Of a stretch of DNA of 16,348 nt, positions 1-7,329 are shown one piece after another (position 1 is the stretch's first letter; every line of letters starts with the position of its first letter). The notes under the pieces are model-generated. The model was not told where the DNA came from. It did no database searches and saw only the letters and a list, made by a program, of their open reading frames with translations. The stretch is taken from NCBI GenBank assembly GCA_900549455.1, contig UROM01000030.1, forward strand, positions 1 through 16,348, written 5' to 3'. Position numbers and translations under genes: made by a program. Origin of the DNA: an uncultured Collinsella sp. Its GTDB lineage: Bacteria; Actinomycetota; Coriobacteriia; Coriobacteriales; Coriobacteriaceae.

Positions 1-48
1 TCTACACTTATGCGATCGTCGGCAGCGTCAGATGTGTATAAGAGACAG
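1..48. other. Illumina P5 tail, i5 index and Nextera read-1 adapter (artefact)
   Basis: Bases 16-29 and 30-48 are the Nextera read-1 sequence, ending in the 19-bp mosaic end AGATGTGTATAAGAGACAG (30-48). Before it, 1-7 (TCTACAC) is the end of the P5 oligo and 8-15 (TTATGCGA) sits where the i5 index belongs; I recall it as Nextera XT index S522. None of this is organismal DNA. Genomic sequence starts at about base 49, inside the uvrA-like gene. Confidence 0.98.
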
Positions 49-2171
49 GTCTGCAAGCGCGCCTGAACCTTCTTGAGTCCCACCGTGGCGTCGATAGCCT
101 CGTCCACATTCATGTCCATGAGCTGCGGCAACGTAAGCAAGCTCCCGTCCTTGCCCTCACGATGGATACGCGAAGCCGTGTCCGCATAACGCGAACCGCG
201 ACATGCCGGGCAGACGATCTCGACGTCGGGCAAAAACTGCACATCGAGCGATATCGAGCCCGTGCCATCGCACGTAGGGCAGCGCAAGGCGCCGGTGTTG
301 TAGCTAAAGGCACCCGCCTTGTAGCCGGCTGCCTTGGCCTCGGGCGTGCGAGCGAAGGCACGACGCAGCTCGTCATGGATGTCGGCATAGGTTGCGACCG
401 TCGAGCGCACGTTGGCGCCGATGGGCGTGGCGTCAATCAGGTTTGCGCGGGCAATACCCTCGGCATCGACCCAACGCACGTGTCTTGGCAGACGCTCGCC
501 AGCTGCCTGTGCCTTAAGTGCCGGGATGAGTGTCTCGAGCACCAACGTCGTCTTGCCCGAGCCCGAAACGCCCGTCACCGCGACGAGACGGCCGCGCGGG
601 ATATCGACTTCGAGCGGTTTTACGGTATGAATGGCATCGGTTGCCATGCGGATATGTCCCTGGTCGAACATTTCCTCGTCAGTCACCTGCGGACGCATGC
701 GCTTGGACTCTGCGCGCAAAAACGGGGCGATGCGGCTGCCCCGCGATTGTTCGACCTCGTCCACCGTACCTGCAGCGATCACGTTACCGCCACCTGCTCC
801 GGCAACGGGGCCCATCTCGACCAGATAGTCAGCTTCCGCCAGTACGCGCGTATCGTGGTCGACAACAACCACGGTGTTGCCGTCGCCTACCAGGTCGCGC
901 ATCACGCCAACCAGGCCGTCGACATTTGCCGGATGCAAGCCGATCGAGGGCTCGTCCAGCACATAAAGCACGCCCGTCGATCGATTGCGTACCACGCGGG
1001 CGAGCTGCACACGCTGGCGCTCACCCGTGGAGAGCGTGGCACCGGCGCGGTCGAGTGAAAGGTAATCGAGACCCAGGTCGACCAGACGACGAGCCGTGCT
1101 CAAAAACGAATCGCAGATATCCGTCGCCATGGGCTGCATCTCGGCCGGCAAGGATGCGGGCACCCCGCGCACCCACTCAATCGCCTCGCCCAGCGTCATG
1201 GCCGCGGCCTGCGCCAGATTGATACCGCGCACCTGGGGCTGGCGCGCGGCCTCGGAGAGACGCGTGCCGCCACAGTCACGGCATGGCCCCTCGCGCAAAA
1301 AGCGTGCAACGCGTTTGAGGCCCTTATCGTCCTTAACCTTGGCAAGCGCATTCTCAACGGTATAGACGGCGTTGTAATAGGTAAAGTCGAGCGGCGTGGC
1401 GCCCTCGCTGTTTTTGGGAACGTAGAGAATGTGCTTTTTAACCGCCGGACCATGGAACACGATGTCGCGCTCTAGAGGCGTGAGCTGGTTAAACGGCACG
1501 TCGGTGCGCACGCCCATCTCACCGGCAACTTGCTTCATCAGGTCCCACATGAGCGTGCCCCAAGGAAGCACCGCGCCTTCGTTGATGGTCTTGGACTCAT
1601 CGGGCACCAGACTCGCCTCGTCCACCTCGCGCATGACACCGGTGCCGCCGCAGGTAGGGCACGCACCACCACTATTGAAAGCCAAATCCTCGGCGCTCGG
1701 CGCGTAGAACTCGCGACCACATGCGGAGCACGTGAGCGACAGGCCAGCGGCAACGTTAAGGCTCGGCTCCACGCGCGCCCCGCAGTGCGGGCACACGTGA
1801 TGGGCGCAACGGCTAAAGAGCAGACGCAGGCTATTGTTGAGCTCGGTCATGGTGCCAAAGGTCGAGCGCACACCTGGCACGCTGGGGCGTTGATGCAACG
1901 CGAGCGCCGCCGGCACATGCAGTACCTCGTCTACCTGGGCATGCTCAGCCTGCGTCAGGCGACGACGAGTATAGGTGCTGAGCGCCTCCAGGTAACGACG
2001 CGAGCCCTCGGCATAGAGGACGCCCAACGCCAGCGAACTCTTGCCCGAGCCCGACACGCCGGCAATACCCACGAGCTTTCCCAGCGGGATATCGATATCG
2101 ATGTCCTTGAGGTTGTGGACACGCGCGCCACGCACCTCGATAGCCTGCGGGCTCATCTTCTGTTCCGTCAC
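49..2171 (-). CDS. UvrA-like ABC ATPase (UvrA2/DrrC-type paralogue), 3' end cut off
   Basis: A paralogue of the excinuclease subunit UvrA: a soluble tandem-ABC DNA-binding ATPase. About 707 codons are visible and some 150 C-terminal residues are lost at the contig edge, including the second ABC signature and Walker B. Numbering from the ATG at 2156: Walker A GVSGSGKS (33-40), zinc module with Cys143/146 and Cys166/169, ABC signature LSTGE (about 375), Walker B and LDEPSIGLH (about 394-405), second Walker A (about 527-534), second zinc module CPTC...CPAC (about 629-655). In E. coli UvrA about 150 residues, including the UvrB-binding domain, lie between RLLF.R and the first zinc module; here there are only about 25. 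That marks the UvrA2/DrrC class linked to DNA-lesion or drug tolerance rather than UvrABC repair. Starts GTG 2180, GTG 2171 and ATG 2156 are in frame; 2171 has AGGG 8 bases upstream. It follows the AAA ATPase by 10 bases, so they probably share a transcript. Confidence 0.88.
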
Positions 2172-2181
2172 CTTTATCACC

Positions 2182-3300
2182 CTACTCGTGCCATAAAATG
2201 CGGTCGCGGATATACTCGCCCAGCATGGGCACGGTAAACCGGACGAGGCCGTATCCGGCAGCCTCGATGACGCGCTCGCGAATCAGGCTTGCGCGATATT
2301 TACTCGCCCAGCTCTGGGTACGATCACAGCGCTCAATGATATCCGCCATGCGCGTCGGTTTACCCTCATCAGCAGCCATAGCCTCGATAAAGAGGCGTTG
2401 CGGACTGCGCAGCCCGTAATACAGAGGTGCGTCAACCGCTTCGTAGAACTCGGAGACGGCATCCGCATGGCCACCCTCGACATCGCACCTTTCGATGACC
2501 CGCGAACCACGCCGGACAGCAGACCGCCACATGTAATATCCCACCAGCTGAACCATATAGGGATGCCCCATACTCTTGTGTGCCGCAAGGTCCGCCGTCT
2601 CCGCGTCAACGTAAAGACCAGCGTCTTTGACCGTCTGGATATACGAATCGCGCACCTTGGGCAAAGATATCGCCCCCAGCGTACGCTGCTGGGCACGCCG
2701 CAAAAACGTCACGCTCGGCTCTTCAAGCAAGTCATCAACCATACTGGGCAAGCCGGCAAAAACCAGCGCAAGACCGCGCTGGTCGCTATCGGGCAATCCC
2801 GTGGCATCCTGGTCTCCGAGCACCTGCTGATAGAGAACGGCAAGAGCCGCCAGTTCCTCGATAGACGCCGATTGCACCTCGTCGATCGCAAACAGTATGC
2901 CCTTGCCTGGACCGAGCTTCTTGAGGCGCTCGTTGACCAGCCCTCGCAACGTCTCGCCCTTTGCTCGCGCCGCCTCAACCGACATCCGGTCAAACGACGG
3001 ACCGAACTCCATTGACGTCACAACGGGTTTATTCGAGCGAAGCGCGTCGGCCAAGCGATCGCATAAGCCAAGCGAAGCGGAATCGGAGACAACCGCCCAT
3101 CCGCGCTCATTGGCTAGACGTTGCAGCTCCCGCAGGAGAACTGTCTTGCCGCAGCCGCGGTTTCCCGTAATGAGCATGAGCCTGCCCGGCGCTCCAGCGC
3201 CGTTGTCGAGCCCTTCCTCAAAATCTTCGATAACCGACTCTCGGCCGATGAGTACCGGGGGCCGTTTGCCAGCCGTGGGCTTAAAGGGATTTGGATTCAT
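2182..3300 (-). CDS. AAA family ATPase with probable C-terminal winged helix
   Basis: A 372-residue STAND/Orc1-like AAA ATPase of unknown role. Visible motifs: an N-terminal segment ending PPVLIGRE (14-21), typical of AAA_16/Orc1-like proteins; P-loop GNRGCGKT (46-53); Walker B ILFAIDE (135-141); a sensor-1-like strand LALVFAGLP (177-185). The last about 80 residues (ADIIERC through VRFTVPMLGEYI) look like a winged helix, as in Cdc6/Orc1-like and many actinobacterial ATPases. No transmembrane segment or signal peptide is seen. The ATG at 3300 has GAGGAGG five bases upstream. It has its own promoter with three phased GGTATAA repeats, and its stop lies 10 bases before the uvrA-like start, suggesting translational coupling. 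From memory, similar ATPases are common in Coriobacteriia without assigned function; DNA remodelling, regulation and defence are all possible. Confidence 0.8.
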   Translation of the reverse strand: MNPNPFKPTAGKRPPVLIGRESVIEDFEEGLDNGAGAPGRLMLITGNRGCGKTVLLRELQRLANERGWAVVSDSASLGLCDRLADALRSNKPVVTSMEFGPSFDRMSVEAARAKGETLRGLVNERLKKLGPGKGILFAIDEVQSASIEELAALAVLYQQVLGDQDATGLPDSDQRGLALVFAGLPSMVDDLLEEPSVTFLRRAQQRTLGAISLPKVRDSYIQTVKDAGLYVDAETADLAAHKSMGHPYMVQLVGYYMWRSAVRRGSRVIERCDVEGGHADAVSEFYEAVDAPLYYGLRSPQRLFIEAMAADEGKPTRMADIIERCDRTQSWASKYRASLIRERVIEAAGYGLVRFTVPMLGEYIRDRILWHE

Positions 3301-3334
3301 GTCGGCCTCCTCGGATTGGCAAACCCTGGTAATA

Positions 3335-3364
3335 GTTATACCAACTTATACCGAGTTATACCAA
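3335..3364 (-). promoter_or_regulatory. AAA-ATPase promoter with three 10-bp phased repeats
   Basis: On the minus strand GGTATAA occurs three times at exactly 10-bp steps (plus-strand TTATACC at 3336-3342, 3346-3352 and 3356-3362). The outer copies also read as a promoter: -35 TTGGTA (3359-3364), 18-bp spacer, -10 TATAAC (3335-3340), with transcription expected near 3328 and a start codon at 3300. Repeats on one helix face at a promoter suggest cooperative binding of a regulator. The promoter reading is inference. Confidence 0.5.
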
Positions 3365-3371
3365 TAGCATA

Positions 3372-3396
3372 TGACAAAGGAGCTGTCCCTTTGTCA
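3372..3396 (-). repeat. Hairpin starting at the stop codon of the EF-G-like gene
   Basis: A perfect 9-bp inverted repeat, TGACAAAGG (3372-3380) and CCTTTGTCA (3388-3396), with a 7-base loop. On the minus strand its first three bases are the TGA stop of the EF-G-like gene. No T-run follows, so it is a weak intrinsic terminator at best. It shares the 10-mer CTGTCCCTTT (3383-3392) with the hairpin at 8196-8230, which also begins at a stop codon. Confidence 0.75.
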
Positions 3397-5397
3397 CATG
3401 TGGCCGAAAAACTCGGCGCCTGCTGCTCGCCAGGGGCGGAAGGTGGCGGGATCGACCTTTACGTGCGCCGCGGCGGGTACGTCGTACCATTTGACCGTGT
3501 AACCGGCGCCGTGAGAGCAAAAGACCGAGTCGGGCGTGTTGGGCAGATCGGCCTCGGGCTCATAGGCGGCCGTCTCGATTACGCGCTCGGCATCATGGCA
3601 AGCCGAATAGCCGGCAAACTCTAGGTACAGATGCCCGCGACCGCTTGTGTAGGCAGCCACCTCCAGCGCGTAATCCTGCACCTCGGATGCCGGTACGCGA
3701 CCCACAAGCTTCGCCCGGTCTCCCGCCATCGTCGGCGGCTCGTACTCGGCACCCATGCGCGTGGCATCTGAAAGCGCCCGGCCCACGCACTCCCCCGGCA
3801 CCTCGAGCTCAAAGCGATACCACGGCTCCAGCAGCACCGCCGCGCCGGCCTCACGCGCCTGCATCAAACCCTGGCGAATCGCGCGGTACGTGGCCTGGCG
3901 AAAGTCACCGCCCTCGGTGTGTTTGGCATGCGCACGGCCACCTGTGAGCGTAATGCGTACATCGGTGATGGGCGAGCCGGTCAGCACGCCCAGGTGATCG
4001 CGCTCCATGGCGTTAGTGAGTGCCAGACGCTGCCAGTTAAGATCGAGCTCGTCGGTCGAGGTCACGGTGCCAAACTGCACGCCCGAACCCGCTGGCAACG
4101 GCTCCAGGCTCAGATGCACCTCGGCATAATGGCGCAGTGGCTCAAAGTGCCCCACGCCCTCGACCGGCTGCGAAATAGTCTCCTTATAGAGAATGCCGCC
4201 AGACTCAAACGCAATCGAAAGGCCAAAGCGATCGACCAACACCCGCTGCACGACCTCGAGTTGCACGGCACCCATCAACTGCAAATGAATCTGCTCCAGA
4301 TGCGTATTCCAGCTTACGCCGAGCATGGGATCTTCGTCCGCCAGCTCAGTCAGTGCTTTGAACACCGCATGGACATCGTGTTCGCCCGGAAGCACCGTAT
4401 AGGTGAGAACCGGCGCAATGACAGGCGCATCGCCCGCGGGCTCCGCGCCCAGGGCGTCCCCTGGGCGAACGTGCGCAAGACCCGTCACGGCGCAAATACC
4501 GCCAGCAGCAACTTCTTGGGCAAGTTCATACTTCTCGCCGTTATAGATGCGTACCTGATCGACCTTCTGTTCCCACGCCTCGGCACTGGAACGCCCGCTG
4601 ATCATCTGTTTTGCGCGCAGCGTGCCGCCGGTCACTTTAACCCAAGCCAAGCGCTCGCCACGATCCCCGCAGCTGACACGATAGACGCGCGCGGCAAACT
4701 CCGGGAGCCACACCTGCTCACGCATCAGCGCGCATATGCCATCCAGCAGCTCGTCAACGCCTTGGTCCTTGAGCGCCGAGCCGGCAAAGCAGGGAAAGAG
4801 CTTGCGCTCGGCAACCATGCGCGACAGCGTTGCGACAGAAAGCTCACCCGCTTCAAGAAACTCCTCGAGTGCCGCTTCGTCCAACGCAGCAGCGTCCTCC
4901 TGAACGGCGCCGCCCGCCAGCAGTTCGTTGGCATCCAGGCAGCCCTCGGAAAGACGCTGCCCGAGTTGTGCCAGCAAAACATCGCGGCCAGGATTCTCCA
5001 AATCGATCTTGTTGATGAAGATGAACGTCGGGATGTCATAGCGTGCAAGCAGGCGCCACAGGGTTTCAGTGTGCCCCTGCACGCCATCATTGGCGCCCAC
5101 CACCAGAATCGCGTAGTCCAGGGCACGCAGTGTGCGCTCCGCCTCGGCAGAAAAATCGACATGCCCCGGTGCATCCACGAGCATGACGTGGGTATCACCG
5201 TGGTCGAACACGGCCTGCGACGAGAAAATCGTGATGCCACGCTCGCGCTCGATCGCGTCAGTGTCCAGATGCGATTCGCCATCGTCCACGCGGCCGCGCT
5301 TGCGAATGCGACCCGCGTTAAACAGCATGGCCTCGGCCAACGTGGTCTTGCCGGCATCGACATGCGCCAAGATTCCAACGACCGCTTGCTTCGACAT
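3394..5397 (-). CDS. EF-G-family GTPase, tetracycline ribosomal-protection (TetM/TetW-like) class
   Basis: A 667-residue cytosolic translational GTPase resembling the Tet(M)/Tet(O)/Otr(A) proteins, which use GTP to remove tetracycline from the ribosome. Visible: G1 AHVDAGKT (11-18), G2 RGIT (53-56), G3 DAPGH (75-79), G4 NKID (129-132), G5 region GSAL, then EF-G domains II-V; the SPITDVRITL stretch is typical of domain IV. It is about 28 residues longer than Tet(M) (639) and its C-terminal tail (around VFCSHGAGYTVKW) differs from the Tet(M) end, so it looks like a resident chromosomal relative. Whether it gives tetracycline resistance cannot be read from sequence. The ATG at 5397 follows GGAGG by five bases; an upstream in-frame ATG (5466) has no such site. 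No leader peptide like that of tet(M) is seen in the short leader. It has its own promoter and a stop-codon hairpin. Confidence 0.85.
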   Translation of the reverse strand: MSKQAVVGILAHVDAGKTTLAEAMLFNAGRIRKRGRVDDGESHLDTDAIERERGITIFSSQAVFDHGDTHVMLVDAPGHVDFSAEAERTLRALDYAILVVGANDGVQGHTETLWRLLARYDIPTFIFINKIDLENPGRDVLLAQLGQRLSEGCLDANELLAGGAVQEDAAALDEAALEEFLEAGELSVATLSRMVAERKLFPCFAGSALKDQGVDELLDGICALMREQVWLPEFAARVYRVSCGDRGERLAWVKVTGGTLRAKQMISGRSSAEAWEQKVDQVRIYNGEKYELAQEVAAGGICAVTGLAHVRPGDALGAEPAGDAPVIAPVLTYTVLPGEHDVHAVFKALTELADEDPMLGVSWNTHLEQIHLQLMGAVQLEVVQRVLVDRFGLSIAFESGGILYKETISQPVEGVGHFEPLRHYAEVHLSLEPLPAGSGVQFGTVTSTDELDLNWQRLALTNAMERDHLGVLTGSPITDVRITLTGGRAHAKHTEGGDFRQATYRAIRQGLMQAREAGAAVLLEPWYRFELEVPGECVGRALSDATRMGAEYEPPTMAGDRAKLVGRVPASEVQDYALEVAAYTSGRGHLYLEFAGYSACHDAERVIETAAYEPEADLPNTPDSVFCSHGAGYTVKWYDVPAAAHVKVDPATFRPWRAAGAEFFGHM

Positions 5398-5457
5398 GGC
5401 CCTCCTCTTATTACAAGCCCATCGCACGCGGCAACGGGCGTTCACGCTCCACACTGG

Positions 5458-5486
5458 ATGATACAATTTACGGGCCGGCGGGCGAA
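5458..5486 (-). promoter_or_regulatory. Probable promoter of the EF-G-like gene
   Basis: On the minus strand a -10 TATCAT (5458-5463) lies 17 bp after a poor -35 TTCGCC (5481-5486). It would give a leader of about 54 bases ending in the GGAGG site. The -10 hexamer is identical to that before the VUT gene. The upstream stretch 5472-5494 is GC-rich and can fold (GGGCC/GGCCC). Confidence 0.45.
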
Positions 5487-5538
5487 GCGGGCCCTATCCC
5501 CCGACCGAGCTCATCGCCCCGCGTTGCCGCGCGGCGAT

Positions 5539-5563
5539 TTTCGTAGGTTCGCGCCTTACGAAA
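5539..5563. repeat. 7-bp inverted repeat in the GNAT/EF-G intergenic region
   Basis: TTTCGTA (5539-5545) and TACGAAA (5557-5563) form a 7-bp stem with an 11-base loop. It lies 22 bases from the stronger hairpin at 5586-5622 and shares ATTTTCGT with it. It may be a second terminator stem or part of a larger folded leader. No function is assigned. Confidence 0.45.
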
Positions 5564-5585
5564 GCCGGCTTGCAAATCAGCGCAG

Positions 5586-5622
5586 CGAACGAAAATGGCC
5601 CCGCCCGGGCCATTTTCGTTCG
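5586..5622 (-). terminator. Perfect 16-bp hairpin, probable terminator after the GNAT gene
   Basis: CGAACGAAAATGGCCC (5586-5601) and GGGCCATTTTCGTTCG (5607-5622) are perfect reverse complements around a 5-base loop. It begins about 30 bases past the GNAT stop. A GC-rich inner stem followed by an ATTTTC arm suits an intrinsic terminator on either strand, though no clean T-run follows. It separates the GNAT gene from the EF-G-like promoter. Confidence 0.7.
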
Positions 5623-5650
5623 TGCGAATTGTTGACACGTGCCCCTACTC

Positions 5651-6142
5651 TTACGCCTCGCGCAGCCAGTCAAACGCAACACGCGGCGTGCCGTCCGACA
5701 CATGCACGACGCCGGCACGCTTAAACCCGGCCTTGAGGCTCGCACCCTGCATGGGCAGGTTGTCCTGATGCGTGTCGATGCGCAGGTGATCGGCACGCTC
5801 CTTGGCAAAGGCAAACATCGCAGCCGCGATACCGTGCACGGTGCCATCGGATGCCACACGGTGCAGCACGGCGTACGGAGCGTCGCTACGCCATTGACCG
5901 TCCTCAATTACGTCATAGCACTCGTCCGGGCCCGGTAAAAAGGCAAACGTCGCCACCACGCGACGGTCGACTTCACACACATAGCTGCCACCAGCGGCGA
6001 TATCGGCAGCCAGTTGCTCGGCAGAAGGCGTGCCCTCGGGCCACTGCGTGGCGTTGCCATGCGCGCGCATAAAGGCGCGGGCCGCGTCATAGACAGCCAT
6101 GACGGCGGGAATGTCGGTATCGAGGGTTTTTCTGATCATCAC
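5651..6142 (-). CDS. GNAT family N-acetyltransferase
   Basis: A 163-residue cytosolic GNAT-fold acyltransferase that would move an acetyl group from acetyl-CoA to an amine; the substrate is unknown. The N-terminus MIRKTLDTDIPAVMAVYDAA is the usual GNAT opening strand and helix. The acetyl-CoA-binding region is about residues 100-145 (GTVHGIAAAMFAFAKE, then LRIDTHQDN and KAGFKRAG), matching the TH.DN.PMQ...K.GF pattern of this family rather than a strict RxxGxG. The start is GTG 6142 or ATG 6139, adjacent codons, with GAGG 7-10 bases upstream. It is divergent from the 98-residue cysteine-rich gene across a 74-base palindromic region and is followed by a strong hairpin, so it is probably transcribed alone. 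Confidence 0.88.
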   Translation of the reverse strand: MMIRKTLDTDIPAVMAVYDAARAFMRAHGNATQWPEGTPSAEQLAADIAAGGSYVCEVDRRVVATFAFLPGPDECYDVIEDGQWRSDAPYAVLHRVASDGTVHGIAAAMFAFAKERADHLRIDTHQDNLPMQGASLKAGFKRAGVVHVSDGTPRVAFDWLREA

Positions 6143-6160
6143 GCGGCGACCTCACGTTTA

Positions 6161-6192
6161 TTGGTATCACTTTGATTGAGCAATGATACCAA
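6161..6192. promoter_or_regulatory. Divergent promoter/operator palindrome
   Basis: TTGGTATCA (6161-6169) and TGATACCAA (6184-6192) are perfect 9-bp inverted repeats 14 bp apart, between the divergent GNAT and cysteine-rich genes. On the minus strand the right arm holds TATCAT (6183-6188), the -10 hexamer seen at other promoters here; on the plus strand the left arm holds TATCAC (6164-6169). The dyad may be two facing -10 boxes, a shared operator, or both. Good -35 boxes are not obvious. Confidence 0.5.
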
Positions 6193-6216
6193 CGTTTTGA
6201 GAAGGGCGCGAAGCAG

Positions 6217-6513
6217 ATGGGTAGCAAAAAGCGAGCCGCCTGGTCAAAAGCCAAAAGCGAGTTTTTGGGCGCTGCCACGGGCGGCGATATGAACGACCTG
6301 TTTGCACGCGAAGACGAGCGCCGCGACGCACTAGACGCCGAGCGCGATGAAGCCTGGCGCTACAAGTCGTGCGAGCGCAAAAACCGTTACGACACGCGCG
6401 CCGAGGCCGAGGCAGTTATGGCCGACTGCGAAAACCGCGGACGGCGCGGTTTGGCCTGCTACAAATGCGAATACTGCGGTGGATGGCACCTGACGTCGCA
6501 CCCTTGGAAATAG
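6217..6513 (+). CDS. Small cysteine-rich (zinc-ribbon-like) protein, function unknown
   Basis: A 98-residue protein with a basic N-terminus, an acidic charged middle (about 30-47) and a cysteine-rich end: Cys52, Cys71, Cys81, Cys84, Cys87, His91, His95. The end (YKCEYCGGWHLTS) is a short zinc-knuckle pattern that I recall in small conserved actinobacterial and phage proteins; no function is known to me. Together with NRYDTRAEAEAVMADC it suggests a nucleic-acid-binding or adaptor role, which is inference. The ATG at 6217 has GAAGGG 10 bases upstream. It is divergent from the GNAT gene, convergent with rsmJ, and shows no membrane segment. Confidence 0.8.
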   Translation: MGSKKRAAWSKAKSEFLGAATGGDMNDLFAREDERRDALDAERDEAWRYKSCERKNRYDTRAEAEAVMADCENRGRRGLACYKCEYCGGWHLTSHPWK

Positions 6514-6528
6514 GCGCCGCATCGGCAC

Positions 6529-6545
6529 GGCACTGACGGAGTGCC
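6529..6545. terminator. Possible weak terminator between convergent genes
   Basis: GGCACT (6529-6534) and AGTGCC (6540-6545) form a 6-bp stem with a 5-base loop in the 48-base gap between the cysteine-rich gene and the end of rsmJ. There is no T-run on either strand, so termination here is uncertain. Confidence 0.35.
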
Positions 6546-6561
6546 AGCCATCGCACGCAAA

Positions 6562-7266
6562 CTACGGGCGCGGCGGCACCAAAACATCGTAGCGAACGGC
6601 CTTGCCCGCGAGCTGATAGCTCGGCTTAACGCCGGCAAGCAGTGGCCCCTTCACCGGTCGCTTGATAACGACCTTGCGCGGGTGCACCGCAAGCGCAGCT
6701 TCGACCAGCGTTTCCTCATCGGTACACGGCTGTTCCAAATGGTGCAAGAGCTGGAACTTCTTTTTGACCGCCGCGCTCTTGGTGCGCTCGGGAAACATGG
6801 GGTCCAGATACACCACGTCGGGAGCGGCGAGCTCGCCCCGCCCGATCAGCTCAGCTGTATGGCGAAGGCCGACAATGCTGTCCTCGCCCGCATGTAAGCG
6901 CATGCGCGCCACGGCTGTCGCAAGCGCCGGATCATCTGCCGCGCGATCCAAAGCATCCTTGAGGAGCGCCGCGATCACGCAATCCTGTTCATACAGATCG
7001 ACGGTAAAGCCCGCGGCCGCCAGTAGCAGCGAATCCTCGCCAAAGCCTGCCGTAGCGTCAATCGCCCATGGGCGCTCGATGCCTTTTACGCGCGCAGCCT
7101 TTACCAGCAGTTCTTGCTGCAGACGGCCCTGCTTGAGTCGTGGAAGCATGCGGGTAAAATCGGCACGCAGCTCCATCGTGCCGTCGGTGAGCGTAAGACC
7201 CTCGGACTTCCCGATCAGCTCAAGCCCCGCGGCCCGAGCAACAGAAAAGGGATCGACGACGCCCAT
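6562..7266 (-). CDS. rsmJ: 16S rRNA (guanine-N2) methyltransferase RsmJ
   Basis: A 234-residue class I SAM-dependent methyltransferase. E. coli RsmJ (YhiQ) makes m2G1516 in 16S rRNA near the decoding centre. Diagnostic features: motif I IDATAGFGEDS (69-79), compared with VDATAGLGRDA in E. coli; the catalytic-loop segment DVVYLDPMFP (150-159) followed by KSAAVKKK; and the C-terminal VVIKRP...LAGV block, all in RsmJ order. Length is close to the E. coli protein (250). The ATG at 7266 has AAGGAG five bases upstream; the in-frame GTG at 7272 overlaps that site and is rejected. It lies 63 bases after a small membrane-protein gene on the same strand, so they may share a transcript. Confidence 0.9.
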   Translation of the reverse strand: MGVVDPFSVARAAGLELIGKSEGLTLTDGTMELRADFTRMLPRLKQGRLQQELLVKAARVKGIERPWAIDATAGFGEDSLLLAAAGFTVDLYEQDCVIAALLKDALDRAADDPALATAVARMRLHAGEDSIVGLRHTAELIGRGELAAPDVVYLDPMFPERTKSAAVKKKFQLLHHLEQPCTDEETLVEAALAVHPRKVVIKRPVKGPLLAGVKPSYQLAGKAVRYDVLVPPRP

Positions 7267-7329
7267 GGGCACTCCTTAGCAAGCAAAGCGAATACGTGAG
7301 CGCCGTTTGTGTCGGCACCCAACCGTTCG

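Noticed and set aside
162..1058. A 298-codon plus-strand open frame opposite the uvrA-like gene
   Set aside because: The minus strand encodes continuous UvrA motifs there; the plus-strand translation is low-complexity and Arg/His-rich.
3919..5724. A 601-codon open frame on the plus strand opposite the EF-G-like gene
   Set aside because: It is antisense to a GTPase with every G motif in place, has no ribosome site or recognisable domain, and its length is explained by high GC and codon bias.
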